Origin: an uncultured Clostridia bacterium
GTDB taxonomy: Bacteria > Bacillota > Clostridia > Christensenellales > Aristaeellaceae
Length of the DNA: 64,000 nt
Assembly (NCBI GenBank): GCA_947565865.1
Contig: CANOHT010000006.1
Location: 45,440-109,439 of the forward strand
Reading direction: 5' to 3'
Notes under the pieces: generated by a model
Databases searched by the model: none
What the model saw: only the letters and a program-made list of their open reading frames with translations
What the model was told of the DNA's origin: nothing
Position numbers and translations under genes: made by a program
In this document: positions 15,958 through 26,402 of the stretch, piece by piece
Layout: each line of letters begins with the position of its first letter
Numbering within the stretch: position 1 is the first letter of the stretch

Positions 15958-18900
15958 TTACTCAATACAGTCGCCAACGTTCATGACCATGTTCCCAAGG
16001 CCCAACGGTACCCCGTATTCATCAATGGTGACGACGGCATCATCAGGCACATAGATAACCGTATAGCTCATATGACGGGCCTCCATGTTGCCGGCTACCA
16101 TACGGATATTCGGCGTATAGCCCGCCAGCGCGGGGGTAGCCACATAGAAGCCCTCACCATACAGCAGGGTATCGCGGTAGGTGGTCAGCGCTTCAGTGCC
16201 GTCCTGGTAAACATAGTGAACCGCGATGGTGAATTCCGCGGAGGTATAAATCACGTCAATGACAACGTCGCCCAGCACCGTGCCGACGGCGCGCTCCTGA
16301 TTGACGTTATAACCCAGCACCGCGGGAGAGGCGATGTTATAGGGCTGACCATACCGGTATGTGCCGTGGAAGCTGTCCGCCGCAGGCATGCCGCCGACAT
16401 TGTTCAGCCAGTAGTTGACCGTGACGCCATAGGTCTGCAGGGTATTGACGATACCGTCCTCGGTATAGGCGGCGTCGTAGCCAACCACCGGATCCTCGGC
16501 AACGGTGTAGACGATCTCCGCGCCGTCCGCAGTGTGAGCGGGCAGCGCCGTGAAGGCGTACACCCAGCCCATATCAGCTGTAACCCGCTGCTCCGCGACT
16601 TCCACGCCATCCGCCAGCAGGTTCACCATAATGGCGTCAGGGCGGGTCGCGTAAGCGTTGCCGGCGTCATCCCAGGTCTTGATACCGGTGACGTCCGTCA
16701 CATCGTCGGTGGGAACCGCTTCCTCACCGGGAGCCGGTTCACCAGGTTCGACGGGGCCGACGCCGGTGGCGGTGACGATATTTACCAACTCAGCGCCCAG
16801 ATCAGCCTCCGTGATGGTGTAGGCCGCCTTGACGATCACCACCTCGCCAACAGGCAGCGTCGCGATGTGCGCCGTGTTGTCGCTGACAGTATAGCCCTCG
16901 CCCTCCAGAATGACCGCGCTCTCCAGCTGCTCATGCACGCTGATGTCGCTGAGGGTCAGGTTGCCGTCATTGGTCACGGCGATGTCGAAGGCCGCTTCCT
17001 CGCCCAGGGTAAAGTAACCTTTCCCGGGGAGATTCGTCAGCGTCTTCTCCAGCGTAAAGGAGGGATTCGGAGCCTCGGTGGGATCCTCGGTATGGCCGGG
17101 CTCCACCTCGGGCACAGGATGCCCAGGCTCAGGGCTGGTTCCGGTGGCCGTGGCGTTATTCACCACGGTGCCCGCCAGAATATCCTGCTCCGTGACCACA
17201 TGCGTGAATTCAAACGCAGAGGAAGCGCCGGGCGCCAGCGTGAGGTCATTCTCGTTCAGACGCAGCGCGTCATAGCCCTCCACCGTATCGGTGACCACGA
17301 TCTCATTGACGGTCACATTGCCGTCGTTGGTCACGGCAATACGGTAAGTGATGGTCTCACCCAGAGCGTAGGCCATACCGTTGGCGGGTGTGCTGACCGT
17401 TTCCTTGGCGACGGTCAGGCGCGCGTTGGTCGCCGCCGTTGTCACCGTGTCGGCAGCCTGGAAGGACTTCACATCAAACGTGGCTGTGACCGTGTTGACG
17501 AACCTGCCCGCCAGAATGTCGGCCTCCGTGATGGTATAAGTGGCCGTTGTGCTGACCGTTTCGCCCGCGAGTACATCATCGAAGACCGACTGCGCCAGCG
17601 TTACCCCATCCATTTCCTCCAGGGTAATGCGCTTGGTCTGGTCATAGATGTTGGTGGCCGTGATCGTGAACTCGACCGCTTCGCCCAGGTTATAGCCGCC
17701 AGCCTTCTCGGTATGCGTCTTGGTGACAACGTACTGATCGACAGGCGACTCAGGCGTACCGTCGTTGATGGAGAGCGTACCGGGATTCACGCGCACATCA
17801 TAGTTATCCGTCACATCCGCGTTGTCAGCATCGCGGAGGATGTTCACGCCCTCCGGGCTGACGGTCGCTTCGTAAGTGCCGACAAGGGCCTTGCTCTGCG
17901 CGCCATTCGCGTCGTAGACAACGTCAAGCTTCTCCGTGTCGCCGTTCAGCAGGCCCGCAGCCTCGTTGGGCTCAGGCTTAACAACCGTGTACTCCTGCTG
18001 CGTGGTTTCGTCCGCGACGGTCTTTGCCGTGGCGTCGTAACCATACGCCCTGGTATTGACGTTAATCGTTACGGGGCGCCTGGTGACGGTCACGGTGCCG
18101 AATTCGGTCGAAACGCCCGTATACTGATCCGCGTTTTCCAATGTGTATGTAAAGGTATTGTTCTCCTTGGCGTCCTGGGTATCCGCGACATCGGTCGCCA
18201 CCGGAGCGCCGCTGATCGTCAGCTGATCGCCGGTGGGCAGCGTGTAGCCGCCGTCCGCGTTCGCAGTCACCTCATGGCCGCCGTACATCACCGTGTACAC
18301 GGGATGGCTATGAGACTGGCCATCATAGACCCAGGATTCGCTGCCGGAGGCAATCCTCAGCTCCTTGGTGTTCGCGGTGACGGTCAGGATGCCTTCCACC
18401 AGCGTGATGTCGTAGTTCTCGGCCAGCGTGCCCTTGTTCAGCGTGTAGGTGAACTCGTTATCGCTGCCGCCGACCGCCGTTTGGCTGCCGGTCACGTCAT
18501 AAGTCGCGCCTTCGCCGCTCACGAAGCCATAGGTCAGCCTGCCTTCCGCGTCCTGTCCGTCCTGGCTCTCCGTCACAAGACGGTTCGTCAGTGCTGTGCC
18601 GTCGTATTCCTTCTCGGCAGAAGCCGAAGTCAGGGTGACGGAGCGCGGGAGGATGGTCAGCTTGCCCTCCACCGGCGCATCGAACGTATAGGCCGCCGTC
18701 ACATCCTGTCCGCCGCGCATGACCTTATAGGACTTCACGGTGTTCACGCCAGCATCGCTGACATTGACAGCGCTGCCCTCAACGTCGGCTTCCAGGCTGT
18801 CGCCCTCAAGCAGCACATGCTCGGTGAAGGTGAAGCCGGCATCCGTCAGGGCGACGCCATCGTACACCTTGCTGCCGCTGGCAGCCGTGATGAGGATGGG

Positions 18901-21900
18901 CGTGGCGATGCCCGTGATCGTCAGCGTACCAGGCGCTGTGGTGACGTCATAGCTGCCGGTCACATCCCGGCCGTTTGCGTCGGTGATCCGCACAGCATCC
19001 CCCGCCGTAATCATCCCGGGATAAGCGCCGGGCAGCATGCCCTGCGCGCTTGCGGTCACATTGGCCTTGTGGCCCTGAACCAGGGTCTGGCCTTCTGCCG
19101 TATTCACGGTTACATCAGTCAGGTTGTACGCGCTGCCATTGTATGTGCGTTCGCCGGACTCACCCACGAAGGCGACGGGACGCTTGCTGATGGTCACTGC
19201 AGCGCTGCCAAAGGCGGTCGCATAGCCTTCCAGGCTGGCCTGGAAGTTTACGGTCAGCACACCCGCATCGGTCTGCGTCGGGCATTCCGCCAGCGTGTAG
19301 TTACCCGCTTCGTCCATGTAAAGGATTGTGGCGCCTTCCACAGAAGCCTCGGGTACCACGCCATAGGGGGTACCGTCGTACATCCGCTCCACGTTCTCGG
19401 CGCTTACCGTCAGTTCCGCCGTGTTCAGATGGATCGTGAAGTCGCCGGGGATGACGGTGAAGGCGTAGTTGGCATACTCCGCATTCAGTTCATCCGCCGT
19501 CTTGCCGATGTTCAGCACCTTTTCGTGCTTCTTCACCGTGTTGTCGGTCGCGTTATCGCGGGTCACGGACAGATCAACGCCTGCCAGCTCCTCCCCAACA
19601 GGGCCGCTCTGCTCAAGCTGCGCCACGCCCGCCATTTCGGCCGCGGCAAACACGGGATCATCAGCGCCGTAGGTTTTTTCAGCGCTTGCCACCGTGATGA
19701 CCACGGGACGCTTATCAATGGTCAGTGAGCCGTCTTCCACATTCACATCGAACTGCGCCGTCACATCATTGCCCGCCGCGTCCTTGACAACGGCAGTGCC
19801 CCTGACTTCAACAGGGTAGGTATCGGCGTCCGTGCCCGTGGCTTCCGCCGTCAGGCCGCTCACGGTATAGGCGTTGCCCTCGATGACGAAGGTATCCGCC
19901 TCGAACCCGCCGGCCGCCTTTTCCGTGCCGCCATAGACGAAGCTGCCGCTGTTGGCAACCATCGCCAGCTGGTACTTGGCCGTCCGGCTGTTGATTTTCA
20001 GCGTACCGTTTACATAACTGATGGCGTAGTTGGCCGAGACATCCATTTCGCCGGCCATGATGCTCGCGCCCGAAGCCACGGCATGATAGTTGCCAGCCAG
20101 CCGCTGAGACGCGGCGTCATCATACCGAACGGTTACGCCCGTTTCAGCATGGCCGCCCAGCAAGCCTTCCGCCGCCTTTTCGCCAGCAAGCTGGATGGTA
20201 TACAGCTTGTCATTCGCCAGCGCGCCGGTTTTCTCATGACCATCATACTCATGCTCGCCATCGTTGGCGGTGATGGTCACGGGCCGCGGCGTAATCGTGA
20301 AGCTCGCGGGCACAAACGACAACGCATAGTTGCTCGCCTTGAAGCCGCCGTTATCCACCAGCGCCAACATGCCCTGCTCAATCGCGTAGGTATTGACGTC
20401 CTCGCCCGCCGCGCGCGTCAGAGCGCCAGCAAATTCAGGCGTCTCCTGACCGGCCGCCGCGCTGACCTCATAGGTCAAGGCAGGATCCACCTCGCCGTAG
20501 ACCTTGCTCTTTTCCTCAGCCGTCACGGTGATGGTCAGGGGCGTAATGGTGATGGTGGCGTCGCCATAGCGAGTCTGGTAATTGGGATTCTCCACCTTCA
20601 CATAGACGGTTTCCTCCGGCTGGGCATCCGTGCGCGCGGGATTGCTTTCCGTCCAATCAGCCGCATCCGCTCCGCCGGTCAGGCTGTAGAACACCCGGTC
20701 GCCATCAACCAGCGAGGCCTCATCCACCGTGACGCTGTGCGACTCCGCGTCATAATCGCCCTCATAGGAGGTCACCATCAGCTCCCGCGCCGCTGCCGCC
20801 GCGATGGACAGCGTGCCGGGAACCAGCCGGATGTCGTAGTTGGCCGTTACATCCACACCGCCGACACTGATCCGCACGGCGTTTTCCGCCATCGTCGCGG
20901 AATAGACGCCGACGTTGGTCTGGGCTTCCTCGCCATCGTACAGAACCGTCACCGCAAGGTCATGGCCGTCAACGATGCCGGTATTTTCGTCCGTGGCGCT
21001 GACCGTATACAGCTTGTTATCCGCGCCCACAGCCTGCTTGGCCGTGCCGTCATAAACGAAATCCGTCTGGCTGTTGGCCGTAATGGTAACGGGGCGCGGC
21101 GTCACTTTCAGCACAGCGCTGGTCTCAGCCGTATTGCTGTAGTTGGGGTTGGCGGCCTGCACATAAATCATAACTTCGCCAACATCCGTCAGGCCCAGGG
21201 CAGCCGCTTCGATGCTGTCGTACCAGTTCGCCCGATCTGTGGAATATCTCAGCGTTGTCGTACCGCCCGCGGAGGTGACGGCAGCCGCCTCCAGGAAATG
21301 AGCACGACCGTCGTACACATGGTTCAGATCATCCAGCGCCACAGCCAGATCCTGCTCCCGGCTGATGGTCAGCTTTCCGGCAACCTCAATGGTATAATTG
21401 CCCGTGGAGGCGGTGCCATCGGCCTTCGTCACGAACCAGGTATACCCGGCGTCTTCGCCAAGCGTATACTCACCCGCAGCATTGCCGGTGACGGTGGCGC
21501 CCGTGAGCGCCAGGGTCTCGCCCGCAGCAACGCCGGTTACAGTCTTGTTCCCGAACGCGCCAATGTCCAGCGTCTGATCCGCACCGGTATACGCCCGGGT
21601 ATCCTCGGCGGAAACCATGATCCTGGCCGGGTTGACCGTGATGCTGCCATCCACCTTGCGGATGTTCAGCTTGCCGGTGACGTTCTCACCCGCGGCATTC
21701 CTGATGATCAGGGTATCGCAGGTAGCCGTCACAGCCTCCGCCGTCACGTCGGTCGCGGCCGCGCCGGACAGCGCGGTTTCCAGCATATAGCCCTTGGGCA
21801 GTTCACTCACTGTCACCGTCGCGCCGTGGGGCTGCCCGTCGTAGGTAAACTCGCCGCCAGTGGTGGTCACGGTGATCTCATCAGCATATTCCGTTACAGT

Positions 21901-24900
21901 CAATGTGCCCAGCTTCCCGGTGATCGCATAGTTGGACGCCTTGACAGCGCCCCACGCCAGCGTGTAGGTGTTGTCGCTGACGCCAACCTCCGTCTGGCTG
22001 CCCGTCGCGGTTCCCGTAACCGTTTCGCCATTGACCAAGCCTTCCATGGCGATTTCGGCACTGGTCAGAGCAGTTCCGTCATAGGTCTTTCCGGCGCTGC
22101 CCGTCGTTACCGTCAGGGGAGCGGGGATGATGGCCAGGGTTCCGTTGGCGTAGGTGACATCGTAGATGCCGCCCATGTACGCCACCTGCGCCGTGCCGCT
22201 GATCCCGCCAGCATAGTCACCGGCATCTTTACCCGCGCCGTTGGTCAGCGTCAGCGCGATGCCGTACCGCTCCTTCACCTGCGCGAAAGTCAGCGCTTCC
22301 TCTGCCTTCAGACCATCCACGGTCACCTCAACCAAAGACAGGGTCTGCTCCAGACCGTTGTAAGTCGCCTCGGCATCCGCCAGCTTCAGCGTGATCGTAC
22401 CATTTTTCGTCCACTCGCCCGTGATTTCCACATCCCTGGCGGGCATCACGAAGCGGCCGCTGTCAGCCTGAATATCGTCAGGCGTATGCCAGCCATGGAA
22501 GGTATAGCCTGGAACCGTCGCGGGCACGGGCACAAGCGTTACCGTATCGCCAGCCCTGTACGCGGCCTCCGCAGGCAGGGCGCTGGCGTCTTCAGGCGCG
22601 TTGCGATATGCATACGTCACCTGGTAAGTATTGCGCGTATAGTACAGCTTAACGACCAGCGAGCCATCGCCGAGAATGGCAGAAGACTGCAAAATCGTTT
22701 CCTGATCCTTACGGCTCACAAATTCAGGCGTGTTTTGATAGGTGAAGCCTTCGTAGTTTTTCGCCGTGTATTGCGCGGCGGCATCCGTGGCGCCGACCTT
22801 GATCTCGGTATCAGCCTCCACCAGCGTATACCCATTGTCACTGAGGTTCTGCTGATAATGCTCGACGGTATACCGGGTATCCGTCTTCGCCGTGAAGCTG
22901 CCGACCAGTTTCACATCACCGGCAGGCATGGTGAAGGACGCCGCGTCCAGCGCAAGGCCGGCAGGCGTCTGCACCGCCCACCCGCTGAAGGCATAGCCAT
23001 CCCTCACCGGCTCGTCACGCAGGGCGACCGTCGTGCCGAAGTCATGGCTTTCCACATCGCCGTCCTGAACGCCCTCTACGAAATACGTCACGTCATACCT
23101 GTTGATGGTATAGTAGAACACGATTTCGTTGTTTTCCGCGGCAATGGTAATCGTCTTTGAGGCTTCGTCCGCCGTGTAGCCGGTGATCGGCAGCGCGTTC
23201 TCTGTCGCCTCTTCACCAAAGGTCTGGCCGTTCACCGTCTTGGCCTTGGCCAATTCCTTGTCGGTGGCCTTGTCCAGATACGTCACCGTGTAGCTGATGC
23301 CGGTTCGCCTGGACAGCACCACGCGGATGACATTCCGCTCTATATCCGCCGTGATGGCCGCAAGGCTGTTCGCCGGATCAACCATGCCCATCGCCTGATA
23401 GCCTTCAGGGCAGCTGGCAGCGGCAATCTCCGCGCTGTACGTCAAATTCTCCAGCGCTGTGCCGAGCGCCGCGGCGTCATACGCCACGTCGGCGCCCGGG
23501 ATGTACTGATCGTCGCTGACCGCGTCCTTGTAGAACTTCACCGTATAAGGGAAGGCATTGGGAACATAGTGGTACACAATCGCGGCGCCGCTGTCAACCG
23601 CCGCGGGCAGCGATTCCACTTTTTCGCTGTTGATGGTAATATGGTCAAGCTTCCAGCCAGGGAAGACCTTTTCTGTGACATCAGCGGTGCTCAGGGTATC
23701 GGGCTGGAGAATTTGAACGGTCGCCGTCAGCTCAACGCGTTCATCCGTCTGCACGTCATTATCCAGCCAATAATCCACCGTGGCGGACAATGTCTTCGTC
23801 AGACTTTCGTCAATGATCCAATTGCCCGTCCATGCCACATTGCTGTTGGGCATGGTGTAGCCGCCGTCCTCATCGACCTCAACGTCGCTGGTCGTCCAGC
23901 CCTCAAACAAGTAACCAGGCACGCCCTCGGGGTCAACGGGCTTCTGCTGCGCCGACTCATAGGGAACGTTGTACTGGTCGTCGGGCGCCTCAGCGCCCCT
24001 GGGCACATCGCCGGTATAAGTAAAGGTGATGTTGTTCGTCAGGGGTCTCCACTGCGCATACAGCGTCATGTTGCCGCTGACAAGAATCGAAGCGCCGGGC
24101 TGATAAGCCGCTCCCTTGCCATCCTGCCGGGTATTCCAGCCGATAAACTCATAGCCGGTGCGGGTCAATGCGCGCCATTCCTGTCCCTGGTAGTGGTTGC
24201 CGGCATCCGCGACCGTGACGGAAGTACCCGCCGCCACCTCAACGCCGTCAGGCGTCAGACCGCCAGTATTGCCGTTCCCGTCATAGTCAAGATGCACCTT
24301 GCTCTTATCACGGATCACGCCATCAATATGCCACTTGCCATCCGACTTTTGATACTTGATAACATAGAAAACAATTTCCTGCGTGTCCGGATCGAAATTG
24401 CTCAGTTTGTTCAGGTTGGGCGTAACAAAGGTTGACCAGAACGCCGGCGTCAGCGCTTGGTGAACCGTAGCCGCGCCCGCGACCGTTTGGGCGGGCCGGA
24501 AATAATCCAGAACATTGGAGACGTTCGTCGCATCCGCCAAAAAAGAATAGGAAGCGTTCTGAATTGACGGTTCGCCGGGCACCGTGCCGTCCTTTCGCAC
24601 GGCTACGGTAATCGTCCCCGCCTTTGTGCCGCTGTTCTGAGCCCAGACCGCATACAGCGTGAGGCTTTGCGTTACAGTATACAGCCCATCAAGCGGATAG
24701 ATCTCCGCCTTGCCATTGGTACCGTTGGGGCCAAGGTTTTCGCCAACAGCGTTTGCATCCTTCGACGGAGACCAGCCCAGCAAAACATGGTTGTCCCGCC
24801 GCATGTCACCGGCGCCCGGCAGGGTGATGATCTGGCCTGCGCCCTCCACGGTCTGGGCAGCAGGCGCGGTACCATTGCCGCCGTTCAGGTCGAACCGCAC

Positions 24901-25395
24901 CGTCAGTTCCGTGGAAGCAAGCGCAATATAAACCGCCTTTTTCTCGTAATTCTTAATCTCCTGATAAAGCCAGCCGCCGGAGGTCTTGCTCTCCAGGTCG
25001 CTGCCACTTACACGCAGGAAACGAAGCGAAGTGCCGCTATCGCTCACGCTTGTCGCTACTTTCATCGAAGCAAGCTCTTTGTCCTTAAAAGCATTGCGCA
25101 GGTCGATCTCTTTTGTGCCGTTGCTGCTAAGCGTCAGCTGAGCGCTGTCGATAATCGTTGTCGTGCCTTCTTTGTAGAAGTACACAGGCACCGTATAGGT
25201 ATGGATTTTGCCGCTTTTGCTATATTGAATCTTGCCCGCATCGCTTACGGCGAGCAGCGTAATCCCATCCCCGGCCCCCACATACGGGCTTGCATAGGAA
25301 CCCGCGCCCTCCGCCAAGACGCTGACGGGCATCAGGTTGAATACCATCAGCATCGCCAGCAGGAGCGCCGTTATCTTCTTCATCCGATAGAACAT
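15958..25395 (-). CDS. Giant secreted multi-repeat surface protein (InlB-like, MBG, DUF11, Cna-B and MucBP modules)
   Basis: The longest gene in the window: 3145 residues from ATG 25395, which lies behind GGGAGG. A signal peptide (MKKITALLLAMLMVFNLMPV region) leads into several beta-rich modules. InlB-type repeats with FIGWNTRQDGKG or LLGWSPSKD lie at about 166-250, 366-452 and 456-525. MucBP-like repeats (YTVTYLDKATDKELAK) follow. From about 1000 to 2545 come some 17 MBG/YDG Ig-like repeats, each opened by a Y-D-G motif such as KTYDGTALT, FVYDGTAKQ or KEYDGTALT. Three DUF11-like repeats (AVTNDGNVTV) lie at about 2554-2900, a Cna-B-like domain (GIKTWDDAGN) at about 2906-2982 and MucBP-like repeats at about 2992-3122. 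The end GLGNMVMNVGDCIE carries a cysteine and no LPxTG motif or tail helix. It is probably an adhesin; how it stays on the cell is unclear. Confidence 0.9.
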   Translation of the reverse strand: MFYRMKKITALLLAMLMVFNLMPVSVLAEGAGSYASPYVGAGDGITLLAVSDAGKIQYSKSGKIHTYTVPVYFYKEGTTTIIDSAQLTLSSNGTKEIDLRNAFKDKELASMKVATSVSDSGTSLRFLRVSGSDLESKTSGGWLYQEIKNYEKKAVYIALASTELTVRFDLNGGNGTAPAAQTVEGAGQIITLPGAGDMRRDNHVLLGWSPSKDANAVGENLGPNGTNGKAEIYPLDGLYTVTQSLTLYAVWAQNSGTKAGTITVAVRKDGTVPGEPSIQNASYSFLADATNVSNVLDYFRPAQTVAGAATVHQALTPAFWSTFVTPNLNKLSNFDPDTQEIVFYVIKYQKSDGKWHIDGVIRDKSKVHLDYDGNGNTGGLTPDGVEVAAGTSVTVADAGNHYQGQEWRALTRTGYEFIGWNTRQDGKGAAYQPGASILVSGNMTLYAQWRPLTNNITFTYTGDVPRGAEAPDDQYNVPYESAQQKPVDPEGVPGYLFEGWTTSDVEVDEDGGYTMPNSNVAWTGNWIIDESLTKTLSATVDYWLDNDVQTDERVELTATVQILQPDTLSTADVTEKVFPGWKLDHITINSEKVESLPAAVDSGAAIVYHYVPNAFPYTVKFYKDAVSDDQYIPGADVAYDAAALGTALENLTYSAEIAAASCPEGYQAMGMVDPANSLAAITADIERNVIRVVLSRRTGISYTVTYLDKATDKELAKAKTVNGQTFGEEATENALPITGYTADEASKTITIAAENNEIVFYYTINRYDVTYFVEGVQDGDVESHDFGTTVALRDEPVRDGYAFSGWAVQTPAGLALDAASFTMPAGDVKLVGSFTAKTDTRYTVEHYQQNLSDNGYTLVEADTEIKVGATDAAAQYTAKNYEGFTYQNTPEFVSRKDQETILQSSAILGDGSLVVKLYYTRNTYQVTYAYRNAPEDASALPAEAAYRAGDTVTLVPVPATVPGYTFHGWHTPDDIQADSGRFVMPARDVEITGEWTKNGTITLKLADAEATYNGLEQTLSLVEVTVDGLKAEEALTFAQVKERYGIALTLTNGAGKDAGDYAGGISGTAQVAYMGGIYDVTYANGTLAIIPAPLTVTTGSAGKTYDGTALTSAEIAMEGLVNGETVTGTATGSQTEVGVSDNTYTLAWGAVKASNYAITGKLGTLTVTEYADEITVTTTGGEFTYDGQPHGATVTVSELPKGYMLETALSGAAATDVTAEAVTATCDTLIIRNAAGENVTGKLNIRKVDGSITVNPARIMVSAEDTRAYTGADQTLDIGAFGNKTVTGVAAGETLALTGATVTGNAAGEYTLGEDAGYTWFVTKADGTASTGNYTIEVAGKLTISREQDLAVALDDLNHVYDGRAHFLEAAAVTSAGGTTTLRYSTDRANWYDSIEAAALGLTDVGEVMIYVQAANPNYSNTAETSAVLKVTPRPVTITANSQTDFVYDGTAKQAVGADNKLYTVSATDENTGIVDGHDLAVTVLYDGEEAQTNVGVYSATMAENAVRISVGGVDVTANYDIRLVPGTLSIAAAAARELMVTSYEGDYDAESHSVTVDEASLVDGDRVFYSLTGGADAADWTESNPARTDAQPEETVYVKVENPNYQTRYGDATITITPLTITVTAEEKSKVYGEVDPALTYEVSAAAGQETPEFAGALTRAAGEDVNTYAIEQGMLALVDNGGFKASNYALSFVPASFTITPRPVTITANDGEHEYDGHEKTGALANDKLYTIQLAGEKAAEGLLGGHAETGVTVRYDDAASQRLAGNYHAVASGASIMAGEMDVSANYAISYVNGTLKINSRTAKYQLAMVANSGSFVYGGTEKAAGGFEADTFVIEGNAYTVSGLTAEATGTDADTYPVEVRGTAVVKDAAGNDVTAQFDVNVEDGSLTIDKRPVVITVASAEKTYGADDPVFAAAEMAGVAQLEQSGPVGEELAGVDLSVTRDNATDNTVKKHEKVLNIGKTADELNAEYANYAFTVIPGDFTIHLNTAELTVSAENVERMYDGTPYGVVPEASVEGATILYMDEAGNYTLAECPTQTDAGVLTVNFQASLEGYATAFGSAAVTISKRPVAFVGESGERTYNGSAYNLTDVTVNTAEGQTLVQGHKANVTASAQGMLPGAYPGMITAGDAVRITDANGRDVTGSYDVTTAPGTLTITGIATPILITAASGSKVYDGVALTDAGFTFTEHVLLEGDSLEADVEGSAVNVSDAGVNTVKSYKVMRGGQDVTAAYTFDAPVEGKLTILPRSVTLTSASAEKEYDGTALTNRLVTESQDGQDAEGRLTYGFVSGEGATYDVTGSQTAVGGSDNEFTYTLNKGTLAENYDITLVEGILTVTANTKELRIASGSESWVYDGQSHSHPVYTVMYGGHEVTANADGGYTLPTGDQLTISGAPVATDVADTQDAKENNTFTYTLENADQYTGVSTEFGTVTVTRRPVTINVNTRAYGYDATAKTVADETTQQEYTVVKPEPNEAAGLLNGDTEKLDVVYDANGAQSKALVGTYEATVSPEGVNILRDADNADVTDNYDVRVNPGTLSINDGTPESPVDQYVVTKTHTEKAGGYNLGEAVEFTITATNIYDQTKRITLEEMDGVTLAQSVFDDVLAGETVSTTATYTITEADILAGRFVNTVTATFDVKSFQAADTVTTAATNARLTVAKETVSTPANGMAYALGETITYRIAVTNDGNVTVNEIVVTDTVEGYDALRLNENDLTLAPGASSAFEFTHVVTEQDILAGTVVNNATATGTSPEPGHPVPEVEPGHTEDPTEAPNPSFTLEKTLTNLPGKGYFTLGEEAAFDIAVTNDGNLTLSDISVHEQLESAVILEGEGYTVSDNTAHIATLPVGEVVIVKAAYTITEADLGAELVNIVTATGVGPVEPGEPAPGEEAVPTDDVTDVTGIKTWDDAGNAYATRPDAIMVNLLADGVEVAEQRVTADMGWVYAFTALPAHTADGAEIVYTVAEDPVVGYDAAYTEDGIVNTLQTYGVTVNYWLNNVGGMPAADSFHGTYRYGQPYNIASPAVLGYNVNQERAVGTVLGDVVIDVIYTSAEFTIAVHYVYQDGTEALTTYRDTLLYGEGFYVATPALAGYTPNIRMVAGNMEARHMSYTVIYVPDDAVVTIDEYGVPLGLGNMVMNVGDCIE

Positions 25396-25464
25396 TGTGT
25401 TCCCTCCCAATCGGTCATGCTCTTAATCACCCGGCCCGAAAAAGCCGGTCGGCCGCTCCCGCGC

Positions 25465-26301
25465 TCAGGCGGCAGGTTCAGCTTCCGCATCCTGAACAGT
25501 CACCACCAGGCGGTACAGGTAGGTCAGGTTCTCAAAGCTGATGTTGTAGACGTTGGTCAGCTCATTGGCGCCCGCAATATCCACATTGGTCGCCCCCGCA
25601 TCCGGGGTGTACTGCCATTGCAGGGTATAAGCCACATCATCGAAGCCCGTCAGCACAGCCGTCAAACAGATCGGCGTACCTTCCTCGATGACCGTGACGC
25701 CCTCCAGGCTGCTGCTCACGCTGATCGTCCGAACGACCGCTTCCTCCTCGGGGGTGGCCTCGGCGTTGTACAGCGCGATCTTTCCGGTGGGCACATAGCC
25801 CTCCAGCTCACCGTAGACAGCATAGCTCCACTGGGCGTCAACGGTCTTGACGTACAGCATGGCCCCGGCGGGAATCATTGCCAGGACTTCCGCCTCGGCG
25901 TCGGCTTCCGCACTCAGGGCTACCTGGGTCGCGCCCTCAGACAGCACCACCACGATTGCCCTCAGCCCCGCCATGGGATCGGACTCGGTAACAGGCTCGG
26001 CGGCAGGGGTCCTGACTGCCTCGGGCGCAGCCGCTTCCGCCGTGGGGGCAGGCGTCACCTCGGCCGCATCAGACTCGACCGCTTCCGTGATCTGAGGCGT
26101 CGCTGAAGGCGCTTCGGCAGTCACAGGCTCCGGGGTGATTTCGGGTTCCGCCGTAACCTCGGGGGTTGCCGTGGGCCGGGGCTTCACGCCCGGCAGCCGA
26201 AAGCCGCCCGAGGTGATTTCATCCGCGCCCGCACAGCCCAAAGCACCCAGCACCAGCGTCAGCACAGTGACAACCGCCACGATTCTGCGTCCGTTCTTCA
26301 T
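25465..26301 (-). CDS. Putative lipoprotein with SH3-like domain
   Basis: A 278-residue exported protein. I chose the ATG at 26301, eight bases after AAGGAGG; an ATG two codons earlier is too close. The leader MKNGRRIVAVVTVLTLVL runs into GALGC, an acceptable lipobox with C23 as the anchor. A Pro/Thr/Glu-rich linker (about 35-110) follows, then a bacterial SH3-like segment (about 115-180: IPAGAMLYVKTVDAQWSYAV, GYVPTGKIALY) and a C-terminal Ig-like domain with YTLQWQYTPDAG. It lies 69 bp upstream of the giant protein and downstream of a similar small protein, in one direction. A cell-envelope partner of the giant protein is plausible (inference). Confidence 0.72.
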   Translation of the reverse strand: MKNGRRIVAVVTVLTLVLGALGCAGADEITSGGFRLPGVKPRPTATPEVTAEPEITPEPVTAEAPSATPQITEAVESDAAEVTPAPTAEAAAPEAVRTPAAEPVTESDPMAGLRAIVVVLSEGATQVALSAEADAEAEVLAMIPAGAMLYVKTVDAQWSYAVYGELEGYVPTGKIALYNAEATPEEEAVVRTISVSSSLEGVTVIEEGTPICLTAVLTGFDDVAYTLQWQYTPDAGATNVDIAGANELTNVYNISFENLTYLYRLVVTVQDAEAEPAA

Positions 26302-26402
26302 CGTCATGTCCTCCTTGACATCCATTTCGGCCCGTTATTTATGCCCTTCATAATCAGCGATACCACCGAAGCGCATCGCCCCGGTGGCCGCTTATGTTTG
26401 AC

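Noticed and set aside
15100..19728. 1542-codon open frame on the + strand opposite the giant surface protein
   Set aside because: It is the antisense of Val/Thr/Asp-rich repeat codons, has no ribosome site or protein family, is rich in Arg/His/Gly, and a second one (20083-23160) behaves the same. The - strand gene has a signal peptide and recognisable domains.
20083..23160. 1025-codon open frame on the + strand
   Set aside because: Same shadow effect of the repetitive high-GC gene beneath it; no ribosome site or known motif.
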